This document shows positions 8,278 through 17,420 of a stretch of DNA of 64,000 bases, piece by piece. Position 1 is the stretch's first letter. Each line of letters opens with the position of its first letter. Made by a program: the position numbers and the translations under genes. The stretch covers positions 1,240,001 to 1,304,000 of the forward strand of contig NZ_JADEXS020000001.1 of NCBI RefSeq assembly GCF_015207005.2, in the 5' to 3' direction. A model generated the notes under the pieces. The model saw only the letters and a program-made list of their open reading frames with translations. It was not told the DNA's origin and did not search any database. Source of the stretch: Desmonostoc muscorum LEGE 12446 (GTDB lineage: Bacteria; Cyanobacteriota; Cyanobacteriia; Cyanobacteriales; Nostocaceae).

Positions 8278-9804
8278 ATGGCAAAGCCAAAAACTTTTTA
8301 CGTTTGTAACGATTGTGGGGCGGAATCCCCTCAATGGTTTGGTAAGTGTCCAGCCTGTGGTACTTACAATTCTTTAGAAGAGCAAATCAGTATTCAATCT
8401 TCTGTAGATGTACCTAGTCGGGGAGGAGTGAGTAGTTGGCAATCAGCTCCAACGAATGGCAAATCTCACTCTAAACCAGCTAAAGCACGAGCCTCCTTAA
8501 CATTTGACCAAATTACCGATCGCCAAATTGCCCGCTGGGAGTCTGGTTATGGAGAATTGGATCGGGTGCTTGGTGGTGGAGTTGTTCCAGGTTCTATGGT
8601 GCTGATTGGTGGCGATCCCGGTATCGGTAAATCAACTTTATTGCTGCAAGTATCAAATCAACTAGCGCAGAAATATCGCATCCTTTACGTAACTGGTGAA
8701 GAATCGGGACAGCAGGTAAAATTACGAGCTTCTCGTTTGGGAGTATCCAAAACCGTAAGTGTGGTTAATGAGGAAAATGTTACGGTAGTAGTAGATAATA
8801 CACTTCCCATAGACCCTGACAGTATAGGTGCAGATTTATATGTACTGCCAGAAACAGATTTAGAAGAAATTTTACGGGAAATAGACTCACTAAAACCGAA
8901 TGTAGCTGTAATTGATAGTATTCAAACAGTGTTTTTTCCGGCTTTGACTTCTGCGCCTGGTTCAGTGGCTCAAGTACGTGAATGTACAGCAGCTTTGATG
9001 AAGGTGGCGAAGCATGAAGATGTCACCATGTTGATTGTCGGACACGTCACCAAAGAAGGAGCGATCGCCGGTCCGAAAGTCTTAGAACATTTAGTAGATA
9101 CAGTGTTGTATTTTGAAGGCGATCGCTTTGCCTCCCATCGGTTATTACGGACAGTGAAAAACCGCTTCGGCGCAACACATGAAATCGGCATATTTGAAAT
9201 GGTGGCACACGGATTGCGGGAAGTTCCTAACCCCTCAGAGTTATTTTTAGGCAACCGTGACGATCCAGCGCCGGGTACAGCAATTGTAGTGGCTTGCGAA
9301 GGTACTCGCCCGATTGTTGTAGAATTACAAGCCCTTGTCAGTCCCACCAGCTACCCCTCCCCTCGGCGTGCAGGTACTGGCGTAGACTACAACCGCCTCG
9401 TGCAAATTCTCGCCGTCTTAGAAAAACGCGTGGGGATTCCCATGTCGAAATTAGATTCTTATGTTGCTTCTGCTGGGGGATTGAGTGTAGTAGAACCAGC
9501 AGTAGATTTAGGAGTAGCGATCGCCATCGTTGCGAGTTTCCGCGATCGCATCGTTGATCCCGGTACAGTTTTGATTGGGGAAGTAGGCTTAGGTGGACAA
9601 GTGCGATCGGTTTCCCAAATGGAACTGCGGTTGAAAGAAGCAGCTAAATTGGGATTCAAAAGAGCGATCGTCCCCAAAGGCACAAAATTTCCCGATCTCA
9701 ACATTGAGATTTTACCAGTCTCTAAAGTAATAGATGCAATTATCGCCGCCATCCCCCATCAGGAATTGACAGCAGACGATTTAGAACCTGATGAAGATGA
9801 GTAA
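8278..9804 (+). CDS. radA: DNA repair protein RadA
   Basis: This 508-residue protein has the standard RadA layout. A four-cysteine zinc finger comes first (C10, C13, C24, C27). A RecA-like ATPase follows with Walker A GGDPGIGKST at about 111-120, and then the RadA-specific KNRFG motif (TVKNRFGATHEIGIFEM). The C-terminal domain is Lon-protease-like (GGLSVVEPAVDLGVAIAIVAS). RadA is a hexameric helicase that promotes branch migration during recombination. The C-terminal tail is acidic. It is divergent from rpaB. No frameshift or missing motif is seen. Confidence 0.96.
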   Translation: MAKPKTFYVCNDCGAESPQWFGKCPACGTYNSLEEQISIQSSVDVPSRGGVSSWQSAPTNGKSHSKPAKARASLTFDQITDRQIARWESGYGELDRVLGGGVVPGSMVLIGGDPGIGKSTLLLQVSNQLAQKYRILYVTGEESGQQVKLRASRLGVSKTVSVVNEENVTVVVDNTLPIDPDSIGADLYVLPETDLEEILREIDSLKPNVAVIDSIQTVFFPALTSAPGSVAQVRECTAALMKVAKHEDVTMLIVGHVTKEGAIAGPKVLEHLVDTVLYFEGDRFASHRLLRTVKNRFGATHEIGIFEMVAHGLREVPNPSELFLGNRDDPAPGTAIVVACEGTRPIVVELQALVSPTSYPSPRRAGTGVDYNRLVQILAVLEKRVGIPMSKLDSYVASAGGLSVVEPAVDLGVAIAIVASFRDRIVDPGTVLIGEVGLGGQVRSVSQMELRLKEAAKLGFKRAIVPKGTKFPDLNIEILPVSKVIDAIIAAIPHQELTADDLEPDEDE

Positions 9805-9805
9805 C

Positions 9806-9980
9806 TACTGGGTACTGGGTACTGGGTACTGGGTACTGGGTGCTGGGTACTGGGTACTGGGAAATTGTTCCAAAATTTGGGAAGGATCAAAGCAAATTCC
9901 ATAATTTTTACGAGTGAAAACCGAGTTTTCAATCCCCAGTCCCCAATCCCCAGTCCCCAATCCCCAATCCCCAGTCCCTT
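9806..9980. repeat. STRR block, GGGTACT and CCCCAGT/CCCCAAT
   Basis: Seven GGGTACT heptamers directly follow the radA stop. A complementary-type CCCCAAT/CCCCAGT run at 9931-9977 lies just before the Uma2 gene. Confidence 0.8.
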
Positions 9981-10005
9981 TTACACACCAAAGGATAAAC
10001 CCACC

Positions 10006-10713
10006 ATGACAGCCCTCACCGAAGGCTACCAAATCACCTGGGAAAAACTACCCGATGATTACAAACTCCCGGATGATCCAGGGGATAACCTCAATCAACC
10101 AGCTTTAGCTGCTGCACTCACGGAAAGCCTACAATTAACCGGAAAAATTTCAGTTAATGCCCTAACCCCAACCAATTATGGCATTTGCGCCACCTTGAAT
10201 GGCAGAATGGTCATCAAAGCTCCTGATTGGGCATACATACCTAATATTCGTGTTGAACGCGAAGAAGTAAAACGCAGTTACACTCCCCAGCTACAAGGAG
10301 AAATGCCAGTAATTGTGATGGAATTTGTTTCCGATACACGGCAGACAGAATATTCTATCAAAGCGACATATCCCCCAGGAAAATGGTTTTTCTACGAGCG
10401 CATCTTAAAAGTACCAAACTACATCATCTTTGAGCCAGATAGCGGCAGTATCGAAATGTATCGCTTACAATCCACAGAACAGTACATTTTGCAAGAGCCT
10501 GATGAAAATCAACGCTACTGGATAGCAGAAATGAATCTTTACCTTGGAGTGTCCCAAGGTACTCGTGAAAACCGCACAGGAAAGTGGTTGAGGTGGTGGG
10601 ATGAACAAGGAAACCTTTTACCTTGGGGAATAGAATTAGCTGAACAAGAACGCCAACGCGCCGAAAGACTAGCAGCACAATTGCGAGCAGCGGGGATTGA
10701 ACCTGAAGATTAG
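10006..10713 (+). CDS. Uma2 family protein (DUF820, PD-(D/E)XK nuclease fold)
   Basis: This 235-residue protein starts MTALTEGYQITWEKLPDDY. It has the Uma2 core: PDWAYIPNI, then PVIVMEFVSDT with the acidic nuclease-like residue, then the family ending with a coiled coil (LAEQERQRAERLAAQLRAAGIEPED). The family has a restriction-endonuclease fold and is hugely expanded in filamentous cyanobacteria. Its biological role is unsettled, and nuclease activity is generally inferred rather than shown. I begin at the ATG at 10,006 because the longer open frame upstream is only STRR. A similar coiled-coil tail recurs as a fragment at 10,782-10,889. Confidence 0.8.
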   Translation: MTALTEGYQITWEKLPDDYKLPDDPGDNLNQPALAAALTESLQLTGKISVNALTPTNYGICATLNGRMVIKAPDWAYIPNIRVEREEVKRSYTPQLQGEMPVIVMEFVSDTRQTEYSIKATYPPGKWFFYERILKVPNYIIFEPDSGSIEMYRLQSTEQYILQEPDENQRYWIAEMNLYLGVSQGTRENRTGKWLRWWDEQGNLLPWGIELAEQERQRAERLAAQLRAAGIEPED

Positions 10714-10737
10714 ACTTCTTGTAAATAATGTAGGTTT

Positions 10738-10778
10738 GCTAGATTAGCTGAAAATTTGCTAAATCTAGCATTTTTTTT
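10738..10778 (+). terminator. Terminator after Uma2
   Basis: GCTAGATT at 10738-10745 pairs with AATCTAGC at 10762-10769, followed by eight T residues. It separates the intact Uma2 gene from the Uma2 tail fragment. Confidence 0.8.
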
Positions 10779-10781
10779 ACC

Positions 10782-10889
10782 CAACGAGCCATAATTGCTG
10801 AAGAAGAAGTTGCTCAAGCTAAACGAAGAGCAGAACAACTGGCAGAACGTTTACGTCAGTTAGGCATGAATCCTGAGGAGCTAGATTAA
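10782..10889 (+). pseudogene. Uma2 C-terminal fragment
   Basis: A short open frame without a start codon reads EEEVAQAKRRAEQLAERL, then RQLGMNPEELD and a stop. This matches the coiled-coil tail that ends Uma2 proteins, including the intact gene just upstream. It is a remnant of a second, tandem Uma2 gene whose catalytic part has been deleted. Confidence 0.7.
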
Positions 10890-11515
10890 TTATTGTAACT
10901 TCAGATATTTTTTCTTTATTGTTTATTAATTTATGTTAAAAATAACTTGATTTTGTAACACATTAAATAAACAACTAACAGAGGTAAAAATTATTCCATT
11001 AGGTAGCAATATTTTCTATTTTAGAAGAATAATGACCTAATACCGAAAGCTTACATAACTGATACCGCAGCATGGAGTTGCAGAAAGATTAATTTTTGAG
11101 AGCGATCGCATTTTCAGTACTTGAAATACATATAATATTTACTTTGATAAGTCTATAGCAACTTCAGTTTTGCGAAAAACTATGTTGTCATGCTATGTGC
11201 TAGCTGTTCCCAACCTTAGTAACCCAATAGGGATTAAGGTTAAGATAAAGTTAAAAAGCGAATCTCAAAAGCGATGCTCAAAGCACTCGCAGATATTACC
11301 GCAGACACGGGCTATATTCTGGCTGCTAAAATACTTAATATTAAGTAGTACTAAAACCTACTCAAGTAAAAATTGCTAACTTGGTCACACAAGACTATCT
11401 AAAGATTGTAGAAAAGTGTATTTCCTAGTTTTGACAGTGGTGCTAACCTCTATTTTATAGATGATATAAGCCTTTATCTGCTAGAGTTTCTGACTTTGAG
11501 CAAACTAAATAATCT
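10890..11515. other. 626-bp gap, no supported gene
   Basis: AT-rich sequence with one HIP1 site near 11,101. A 69-codon open frame at 11,170-11,379 has no recognisable content and lacks a ribosome binding site. In another frame a short stretch (AMLKALADITADTGYILAA, about 11,271-11,330) looks protein-like and may be a gene remnant, but I do not recognise it. Confidence 0.4.
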
Positions 11516-12805
11516 ATGAATAATAAGATCGCTAGGAGTGCGATGATGATGTCACAGTCCCCTTTGACAAGACCAGAAATAGCTGCTGGAACTCTAATCG
11601 ATAACCGCTATATTATCCAAAAACTTTTGGGACAGGGAGGATTGGGACGAACTTATTTAGCGTATGATACTCGTCGCTTCAATGAAGCTTGTGTTCTCAA
11701 AGAATTTGCACCCATTGGCACAGGAGAAAGTGGACTCGAACAATATCGCAACTTATTTAAAAGAGAAGCAAAAATTCTTCACCAATTGCAACATTCTCAA
11801 ATTCCCAAGTTTTTGGCTTGCTTTGAAGGAGATGGTCGGCTGTTTTTAGTACAAGAGTATGTTGATGGAAAAACATATTCTCGGCTGCTAGGAGAACTTC
11901 AACGCCAAGGAAGAAATTTTTCTGAAGACGAAGTTATCCAGTGGCTAAAAAATCTGCTGCCTGTGTTGGAATATGTCCACGAGCATAATATTATCCATCG
12001 AGATATTTCTCCTGACAATATCATGTTACCTGATGGCAACGATCTGCCAGTGCTGATTGATTTTGGTGTCGGTAAGCAAATTACTGATATCAACGAGGCC
12101 AAAACTTCTAACCAAGTAACTTTTGTTGGTAAAATGTCTCTGGTTGGTAAAGTGGGATACGCTCCCCGCGAGCAGATTAGCTTGGGTTTATGTTCTCCCT
12201 CCAGTGACCTTTACGCTTTGGGGGTAACAGCTATTGTACTGCTCACAGGTAGAGATCCATCCTTATTAATGGATCAGTACTCCTTAGAATGGAACTGGCG
12301 TTATTATGCCTATGTTACCGATGGTTTCGCTCAAGTACTCGATCGCATGTTAGCAGATAGACCCAACAAGCGATACCAAACAGCCAGAGAAGTAATCGCA
12401 GATTTAGAACTTCTTGAACAACCACAAGTAACAAACTCTCCTGCAATTGCCATTGATTTACCTCCCACGGTATTTAATCCTGAATATCAGGCTATGTCGG
12501 CAATTTCCGAGTCATACAACCAATTAGGAGAAACAATCTTTAGTTCACCCAGTTTACCTGCGAGTCCACAAATTGGGCGAATACAAGAACAACAACAACA
12601 ACAACAACCTTCTCTTAATCCAGCTTTTGTTAAACATTGTCAGCAAGAGTTAGCTTACCACATCGGGCCAATGGCAACTCTAGTTATAGAAGAAATATTG
12701 GCTCAAAATCCTTACATTTCACCTGACCAATTTGTTGAACTGATAGCCGCAGAAATTCCTAACTTTCAAGCAGCTTTTGAATTTAAAAAAAGCTTATTTT
12801 CTTAG
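11516..12805 (+). CDS. Ser/Thr protein kinase with C-terminal DUF8082-like domain
   Basis: This 429-residue cytoplasmic Hanks-type kinase has a glycine loop LGQGGLGRTYLA (about 39-50) and the catalytic loop HRDISPDN with D163; serine replaces the usual lysine after the HRD, common in cyanobacterial kinases. Next comes the Mg-binding DFGVGK and an activation-loop segment GYAPREQ. After the kinase domain a low-complexity linker with a glutamine run (CAA repeat, about 12,585-12,606) leads to a C-terminal region (YHIGPMATLVIEEILAQ) resembling a domain (DUF8082) often attached to such kinases. No membrane segment is predicted. It converges with the DUF3365 haem sensor. Substrate unknown. ATG codons at 11,540-11,550 are alternative starts. 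Confidence 0.85.
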   Translation: MNNKIARSAMMMSQSPLTRPEIAAGTLIDNRYIIQKLLGQGGLGRTYLAYDTRRFNEACVLKEFAPIGTGESGLEQYRNLFKREAKILHQLQHSQIPKFLACFEGDGRLFLVQEYVDGKTYSRLLGELQRQGRNFSEDEVIQWLKNLLPVLEYVHEHNIIHRDISPDNIMLPDGNDLPVLIDFGVGKQITDINEAKTSNQVTFVGKMSLVGKVGYAPREQISLGLCSPSSDLYALGVTAIVLLTGRDPSLLMDQYSLEWNWRYYAYVTDGFAQVLDRMLADRPNKRYQTAREVIADLELLEQPQVTNSPAIAIDLPPTVFNPEYQAMSAISESYNQLGETIFSSPSLPASPQIGRIQEQQQQQQPSLNPAFVKHCQQELAYHIGPMATLVIEEILAQNPYISPDQFVELIAAEIPNFQAAFEFKKSLFS

Positions 12806-12946
12806 GGATTTAGACAACCACTAATTTAGTGATGATTTTTACAAATAAGAATTCAGAATTTGTAAGCAGTTTAGTATGGTTAGCACTCTTTTACAGCAGA
12901 ATTCAAAAGTCAGCGGATTATTATATTCTCATAATCTTGACTTATT

Positions 12947-12990
12947 CAGGAGTCAGAATTCTGACTCCTGAATTCTGACTCCTGACATTT
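12947..12990. terminator. Palindromic STRR, possible shared terminator
   Basis: A 24-bp perfect palindrome built from CAGGAGTCAGAA and its complement (12,947-12,970), followed by a second copy of the right arm and TTTTC. It lies between two convergent genes and could stop transcription from both sides. Confidence 0.45.
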
Positions 12991-12991
12991 T

Positions 12992-13900
12992 CTAATCTCC
13001 TGTACCTCCCTGAGTCCGTTTAATTCGTTTCATTGCCATTTCTAAACTTAATTGCATCCGTTTAAAAGCTCTAGCTAGATTACCAATTTCATCATTAGAC
13101 ATCTGCTCAAATTCAACTTCCATATGTCCCGTACTTACTTCCTCCGCCACGCGAGTCATGCGTTTGAGAGGAATAACAACTTGTCGATTCAAGAAAAAGT
13201 TGACTAACAGGATAGTTGCGATAAAAATAGTTGATACAATTAGAATGATCAGCAAGGAAGATTGATTGGCTTTGTTGATAACGTTATTCGCTGGTACTAA
13301 TATAATTTGAGCGCCAACAATTTCATTCAGCTTCCACCCAAATCCATTAGCTGCACCATAAAGAGTAATCATACTTTGAGGTGCAGCTTCCGGTACGCTA
13401 TGACACTTCAAACAGCTTTCTTCAGAAACTGGTAACGGACGAGCAACGTAAAAGAAATCTCCGCTAGGAATTGAGCGAAATCCACTCACTTCTTTTAAAT
13501 CTGATTTATTTCTGAACTTTTCTACAATTTCAGTCTCAAAACCGTCTGCTTTATCCCGAAGATTAGTGGGATTAAGAGTTGCTTCTTTATAAGAGAAGTC
13601 ACGGTAGTCTGTTGTTTTGCGTAAAATTTCAAATACTTGACGTGCTGAGTATCCAGGAACACTTTGTGGCAAAAACTCCGTTGCTAATTTATCAGCTAAC
13701 TCTGGATTCACTTCAGTACTGGTGTATTTACGAACAGAACTCATTGTTTGCATCAGCATGAGAGCCGTTGAGCTAATATCTTGTTTGGCATTCTCCCTCA
13801 GCAAAGAAGAAAGAGCAAATCCGCTTAAACTCAGACCAAATGTCAAAATTACTAGTAGTAGAATTGTAAATTTTTGTTTCAAATTCAGATTCTTTAGCAT
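12992..13900 (-). CDS. DUF3365 (Tll0287-like) c-type haem sensor with HAMP domain
   Basis: This 302-residue membrane sensor has an N-terminal membrane helix (about 11-30), a periplasmic DUF3365 domain, a second membrane helix (about 211-233) and a HAMP domain (about 234-285). The periplasmic domain contains C163-L-K-C-H167, a classical haem c attachment motif. DUF3365 proteins such as Tll0287 bind haem and are thought to sense redox state or small ligands. Usually a histidine kinase or cyclase follows the HAMP, but here the protein ends soon after it (KRIKRTQGGTGD). It therefore needs a partner to signal. It sits between two Ser/Thr kinase genes, which are possible partners by proximity. Confidence 0.8.
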   Translation of the reverse strand: MLKNLNLKQKFTILLLVILTFGLSLSGFALSSLLRENAKQDISSTALMLMQTMSSVRKYTSTEVNPELADKLATEFLPQSVPGYSARQVFEILRKTTDYRDFSYKEATLNPTNLRDKADGFETEIVEKFRNKSDLKEVSGFRSIPSGDFFYVARPLPVSEESCLKCHSVPEAAPQSMITLYGAANGFGWKLNEIVGAQIILVPANNVINKANQSSLLIILIVSTIFIATILLVNFFLNRQVVIPLKRMTRVAEEVSTGHMEVEFEQMSNDEIGNLARAFKRMQLSLEMAMKRIKRTQGGTGD

Positions 13901-14322
13901 AATTTTAGATTACCTACAAGTCAAATTATTATGAGCAAATATGGCTAAAGTCATCGTTTACTCTAGCATGAGCGTAAGAAGCCAGAACTCAGGAGTCAGA
14001 ATCCAGAATGATTAAAATATCAAGGGTGTTATAGCTTCTTAATTTTATTCAAATTATTAAGCTTGAGTGTCAAAGTTTTCTTAATTATGACTTCTGTATT
14101 CTGGATTCTTAGGGTGTAAAGGCATAGTTTAGCTAAAACTATGAGGGTATATTCAACTTTATACTATTAATTAATAGTAACTATTGAGGTGAATGAAAAT
14201 GTTATCTAAGTAACTAACCTAGAGAAAGCTACAACAGCAATTCAAATGGAATTCCCAAAAATTCCTATTGGCTGTTCCGATACCGTGCCAAAATAAATAC
14301 CACGAAACGTCAAATATTACTA
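13901..14322. other. 422-bp intergenic region before the kinase-WD40 gene
   Basis: AT-rich, with a small GAACTCAGGAGTCAGAATCCAG repeat-like stretch near 13,985-14,010 and a related one near 14,095. It presumably contains promoters of the divergent DUF3365 and kinase-WD40 genes; no specific operator is recognised. Confidence 0.4.
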
Positions 14323-15429
14323 ATGGTGTGGAATCCAGGAAAATCTTTATTCGGAGGGCGCTACATTATTGAAAGCCAACTAGGCGAAGGTGGAATTGGC
14401 ATTACTTATCTTGCCATAAATCAACAAAATCAACTGCGAGTCATTAAAACCCTCAAAGAAGAAATCTTGAATCACCCCGCTTGGGTACTCCACCGAAATA
14501 AATTACGGCAAGACTTCCGTGATGAAGCAGTTCGGTTGGCTGTGTGTCACCATCCTCATATAGTAAAGATAGAAAACGTCTTTGATGAAGGAAATTCGCC
14601 TTGCATGGTCATGGAGTATATCCAAGGCGAAGACTTAGGACAACGCTTGAAGCGGGTAGGTTTGCTATCAGAAACAGAAGCACTGTTGTATATCCGCCAA
14701 ATTGGGGACGCTTTGACGCTAATTCACTCTAAAGGGCTGTTGCATCGGGATCTCAAACCGCGTAACATCATGATTCGCATTGAAAAATCAGAAGCGGTGC
14801 TGATAGACTTTGGCATTTCCAGAGAATTTATCCCCAATGCAGTTCAAAGGCATACAGTGTATCGCACTCCTGGTTTTGCCCCACCTGAACAGTATGAATT
14901 AGAAGCGCCACGAGGAGAATACATTGATATCTACGCCCTAGCTGCTACTTTGTATAATTCGCTTACAGGAGTTGTACCAACAAGTGCAGACGATCGCCGT
15001 CACAATGTTAATTTAGAACCACCACAATATTTTAATCCCAATATCAGCAACAGGGTAAATCAAGCTATTATGTGCGGCATGGATCTGGAATCAACTTATC
15101 GTCCCCAGTCCGTGCGAGAGTGGTTGAATTTACTGGAATACGATTCTGGGGAAGATTTAGCAACAATACCATTGTCTTTAGTCAGTAAGCCTAAACAACA
15201 ATCACCTGGGACTGTTGCACAATCATCAGGGCCTGTTGTATTGGATCGGCAGAACTGGCAATGCATACAGACCCTTAAAGGTCATTCTAGTATGGTTCAT
15301 GCGATCGCCATTAGTCCAGACGGGCAATTTCTTGCTAGTGGCAGCAATGACAAGACCATCAAACTTTGGCAACTGAGTACTGGCCTGACTTTTCACGGGA
15401 TGTGGAAAAGAAAGAGTAGTTCGCGATAA
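14323..15429 (+). CDS. Kinase-WD40 protein, 5' part (cut by IS after codon 354)
   Basis: The reading frame holds a complete Hanks-type kinase domain: LGEGGIGITYLA (about 19-30), HRDLKPRN with D143, IDFGISRE and TPGFAPPEQYE. The first WD40 repeat follows (TLKGHSSMVHAIAISPDG to NDKTIKLWQLSTG). At 15,385 the IS begins, and 14 foreign codons (LTFHGMWKRKSSSR) precede a stop. The 9-bp target duplication and frame show that the original gene ran on into 17,490-18,344, giving 638 residues with a kinase and seven WD40 repeats. The truncated 368-residue product keeps an intact kinase but only one blade, so it may be active without its protein-binding propeller. Confidence 0.85.
   Translation: MVWNPGKSLFGGRYIIESQLGEGGIGITYLAINQQNQLRVIKTLKEEILNHPAWVLHRNKLRQDFRDEAVRLAVCHHPHIVKIENVFDEGNSPCMVMEYIQGEDLGQRLKRVGLLSETEALLYIRQIGDALTLIHSKGLLHRDLKPRNIMIRIEKSEAVLIDFGISREFIPNAVQRHTVYRTPGFAPPEQYELEAPRGEYIDIYALAATLYNSLTGVVPTSADDRRHNVNLEPPQYFNPNISNRVNQAIMCGMDLESTYRPQSVREWLNLLEYDSGEDLATIPLSLVSKPKQQSPGTVAQSSGPVVLDRQNWQCIQTLKGHSSMVHAIAISPDGQFLASGSNDKTIKLWQLSTGLTFHGMWKRKSSSR
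15376..15384. repeat. IS target-site duplication, left copy (AGTACTGGC)
   Basis: AGTACTGGC immediately precedes the left terminal inverted repeat. An identical copy at 17,481-17,489 immediately follows the right one. Confidence 0.95.
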
Positions 15430-15441
15430 TCTATCGCGAAC
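15419..15441. promoter_or_regulatory. Dyad 1: TTCGCGA-N7-TCGCGAA, downstream of passenger gene
   Basis: Arms GTTCGCGAT and ATCGCGAAC with the same 7-base spacing as the two other copies. It lies between the left IS end and the passenger stop, so it may be a regulator site, a transposase accessory site, or part of a terminator. Confidence 0.65.
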
Positions 15442-15447
15442 CACTTG

Positions 15448-15852
15448 TTATTCTTTATTATATTTGGAAGTTTCTTCGACTAAATCTTTTAAACCCTGTT
15501 TGAGAGTCTCAATTGAACGATCTAAAGCTTCAATTTTAGTCCTTGCAGTAATTTGTTCAATGGCATCTATGTAGGCTTGACTACCAGCCTTACCTAAATG
15601 CTTGTACTTGGATAGCTTGCCATCATTTCGAGTCGTAAATATTGGTGTTGTAGCATGTAGTTTATAGTACCAATAAAATTCTTTACGCCCCTTTGCTAGG
15701 TAACGAGCGATTCTACAACTAGGTGGCGCAACAGGCGTTGAGTCGTGTATGGCAGCTACTTCAAGTTCCAGACGCTCCTTCATCGAGATCACAAAATCTA
15801 TACGCTTGTGTAAATCCTCTTGGGCTATGGTTTTTCGGTCTTTCGACATCAA
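15448..15852 (-). CDS. IS passenger protein, unknown (possible DNA-binding regulator)
   Basis: This 134-residue basic protein is inside the IS, downstream of and co-directional with the transposase. I do not recognise it with certainty. Visible features are a charged N-terminal helix (EDLHKRIDFVISMKERLELEV), a central Arg-Lys-aromatic segment (RYLAKGRKEFYWYYKLHA), a KYKHLGKAGSQAYIDAIEQ segment, and a C-terminal helix likely to form a coiled coil. The central part resembles short cyanobacterial proteins of the type sometimes called DUF6788. A 21-bp dyad lies about 14 bases before its start and another before the transposase, which suggests, by inference only, that it is an autoregulator that binds TTCGCGA dyads. 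Confidence 0.65.
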   Translation of the reverse strand: MMSKDRKTIAQEDLHKRIDFVISMKERLELEVAAIHDSTPVAPPSCRIARYLAKGRKEFYWYYKLHATTPIFTTRNDGKLSKYKHLGKAGSQAYIDAIEQITARTKIEALDRSIETLKQGLKDLVEETSKYNKE

Positions 15853-15865
15853 ATTAACTCCTAGA

Positions 15866-15886
15866 TTCGCGACTTGTTGTCGCGAA
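15866..15886. promoter_or_regulatory. Dyad 2: TTCGCGA-N7-TCGCGAA, upstream of passenger gene
   Basis: A perfect dyad (TTCGCGAC, 5 bases, GTCGCGAA) in the short gap between the transposase stop and the passenger start, placed like an operator for the passenger gene. Confidence 0.65.
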
Positions 15887-15920
15887 CCATATTCCTCCTA
15901 ACAAAGGCGAGTAACTAAAA

Positions 15921-17381
15921 TCAATATATTGATTTTAGATTTTCATGTAGCAACCAACCTTGGCATAAAGTTTCTAATTCCAACCAGCCTCGCCACAAAA
16001 CTTGTATCCCAATAGGGCTATTCTTCCTATGTTCTAAGTATCCGCCGAGACGTGCAATTGCTCTAATTGCCCAGTCAACTGTAAGCTGTATCTGCTTTTT
16101 TTGTTTGGGTGGAGTACTAGCAAGTAGCACGTCCATTTGTATTTTTGTTAACACCAATTCTGCTGAACTGTGCGGGGAATTCCGGTGTAGATAAGTCATT
16201 CGCAGTAATTGTGCCGCAATCACTGTTAAAAAACCTAACATTGTTGACATACTCTCCCCTGCCAAGCGGTAACTTTCCGCTTTACAGCCAGATTTTAGTA
16301 TTTTGTGATATTCTTCTATCCGCCAGCGATACGTATACCATCGAAGAATTTGAGATGCTTCTGTCTGTGTTGTTATTAACTCGCTTGTCAGTAGCATCCA
16401 CGTAATTGGCTCACATCCATCTGGCACATTAATTTCTGTTGCAAAGAGCGCGTAAACGTTAAAATTGCCTGACTTTTTTAACCGAGAAGGAGGATTTATT
16501 GATACTGGACAATACCTGATCTCCAAGGTGGCAGTTCTTTCTTTTCGCTTTTTAGTTTCAGGTAATTCAATCTCTTTTATAAACTGCACTTTCTGGGATG
16601 TTACATACTCCCATAGATAAGAGTTTTCTCCTTCTAAACAACGATTGTGAGCGGCTCTGACAACTACACCTGTATTTTTATTTTTACGTTGAAGTGCGAA
16701 TACTTCTGCAATATCTCCTTCACGGTCAAAGACATGAATTACTCTTGAGAGTAGTCCCCCATCAGGCATTTCTAAACCTTTAAATAATTTGTTTACTTTC
16801 TGAAAAACTTCAACCCATCGATAAGATTCTTTCTCTTTAAAAGCTCTATTCTTGGCGATTAAACGTTCTTTTTTTAATCGCTTTTTTTTTGCCGTAGATG
16901 TTTCCTCTGGTGGTGGAGATGCTTTGTGCTGTCGATGCCACAATTTCTCCCATAATAGTCCTAGTGGCTGACCAAAGTCTGGGTCTAGTGCTAAAGAACT
17001 ATGTAAAATTAGTCCGTTCCCACCATTGCCCGTAGGCCCATAATCATCTCTTTTTTCTAATATTTTTTTATAATCCAGATAAGTAGTATCTCCTACCGCT
17101 AATACTATTGGTATGCCATAAATCTCTTGTGCCGTCTGTTTAAAAGATGGTTGGGTCAATTTCTCAAAAGTTGTTTTGGGGTTAGAAAAGAATTCGTAGC
17201 CACGTTTGAGGTCACTAGCGCTTTGAAATATTTCTGATAGAGGATGACCATATTTTACTTTTAAAGCCTCCGCAATTAACACTGCTCTGTCGGTCAGACG
17301 TTTGTCACCAAAATCACAATCGCGGTACGGGTTTGCTTCTAATAGTTTCATTTGCACCCCAAAATACGATACTACAAGCAC
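15921..17381 (-). CDS. IS4-family transposase (IS50/Tn5-like)
   Basis: This 486-residue DDE transposase (476 if the second ATG at 17,351, MKLLEANPYRDCDFG, is used) has an N-terminal Tn5-like DNA-binding region (CDFGDKRLTDRAVLIAEAL). The first catalytic aspartate is in AVGDTTYLDY, the second in FDREGDIAEVF. The glutamate lies in the exact IS4 signature Y-T-Y-R-W-R-I-E-E-Y-H-K-I-L-K. All three catalytic residues and the full length are present, so it should be active. It recognises the CTGACTTTTC ends and may also mobilise the 154-bp element at 30,009. Confidence 0.95.
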   Translation of the reverse strand: MLVVSYFGVQMKLLEANPYRDCDFGDKRLTDRAVLIAEALKVKYGHPLSEIFQSASDLKRGYEFFSNPKTTFEKLTQPSFKQTAQEIYGIPIVLAVGDTTYLDYKKILEKRDDYGPTGNGGNGLILHSSLALDPDFGQPLGLLWEKLWHRQHKASPPPEETSTAKKKRLKKERLIAKNRAFKEKESYRWVEVFQKVNKLFKGLEMPDGGLLSRVIHVFDREGDIAEVFALQRKNKNTGVVVRAAHNRCLEGENSYLWEYVTSQKVQFIKEIELPETKKRKERTATLEIRYCPVSINPPSRLKKSGNFNVYALFATEINVPDGCEPITWMLLTSELITTQTEASQILRWYTYRWRIEEYHKILKSGCKAESYRLAGESMSTMLGFLTVIAAQLLRMTYLHRNSPHSSAELVLTKIQMDVLLASTPPKQKKQIQLTVDWAIRAIARLGGYLEHRKNSPIGIQVLWRGWLELETLCQGWLLHENLKSIY

Positions 17382-17420
17382 CTTAATATTAGAGGACGCA
17401 AATTATCTTAAGTCCAGAGG

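Noticed and set aside
11170..11379. 69-codon open frame before the first kinase
   Set aside because: No recognisable content, no ribosome binding site, and composition like the surrounding AT-rich DNA.
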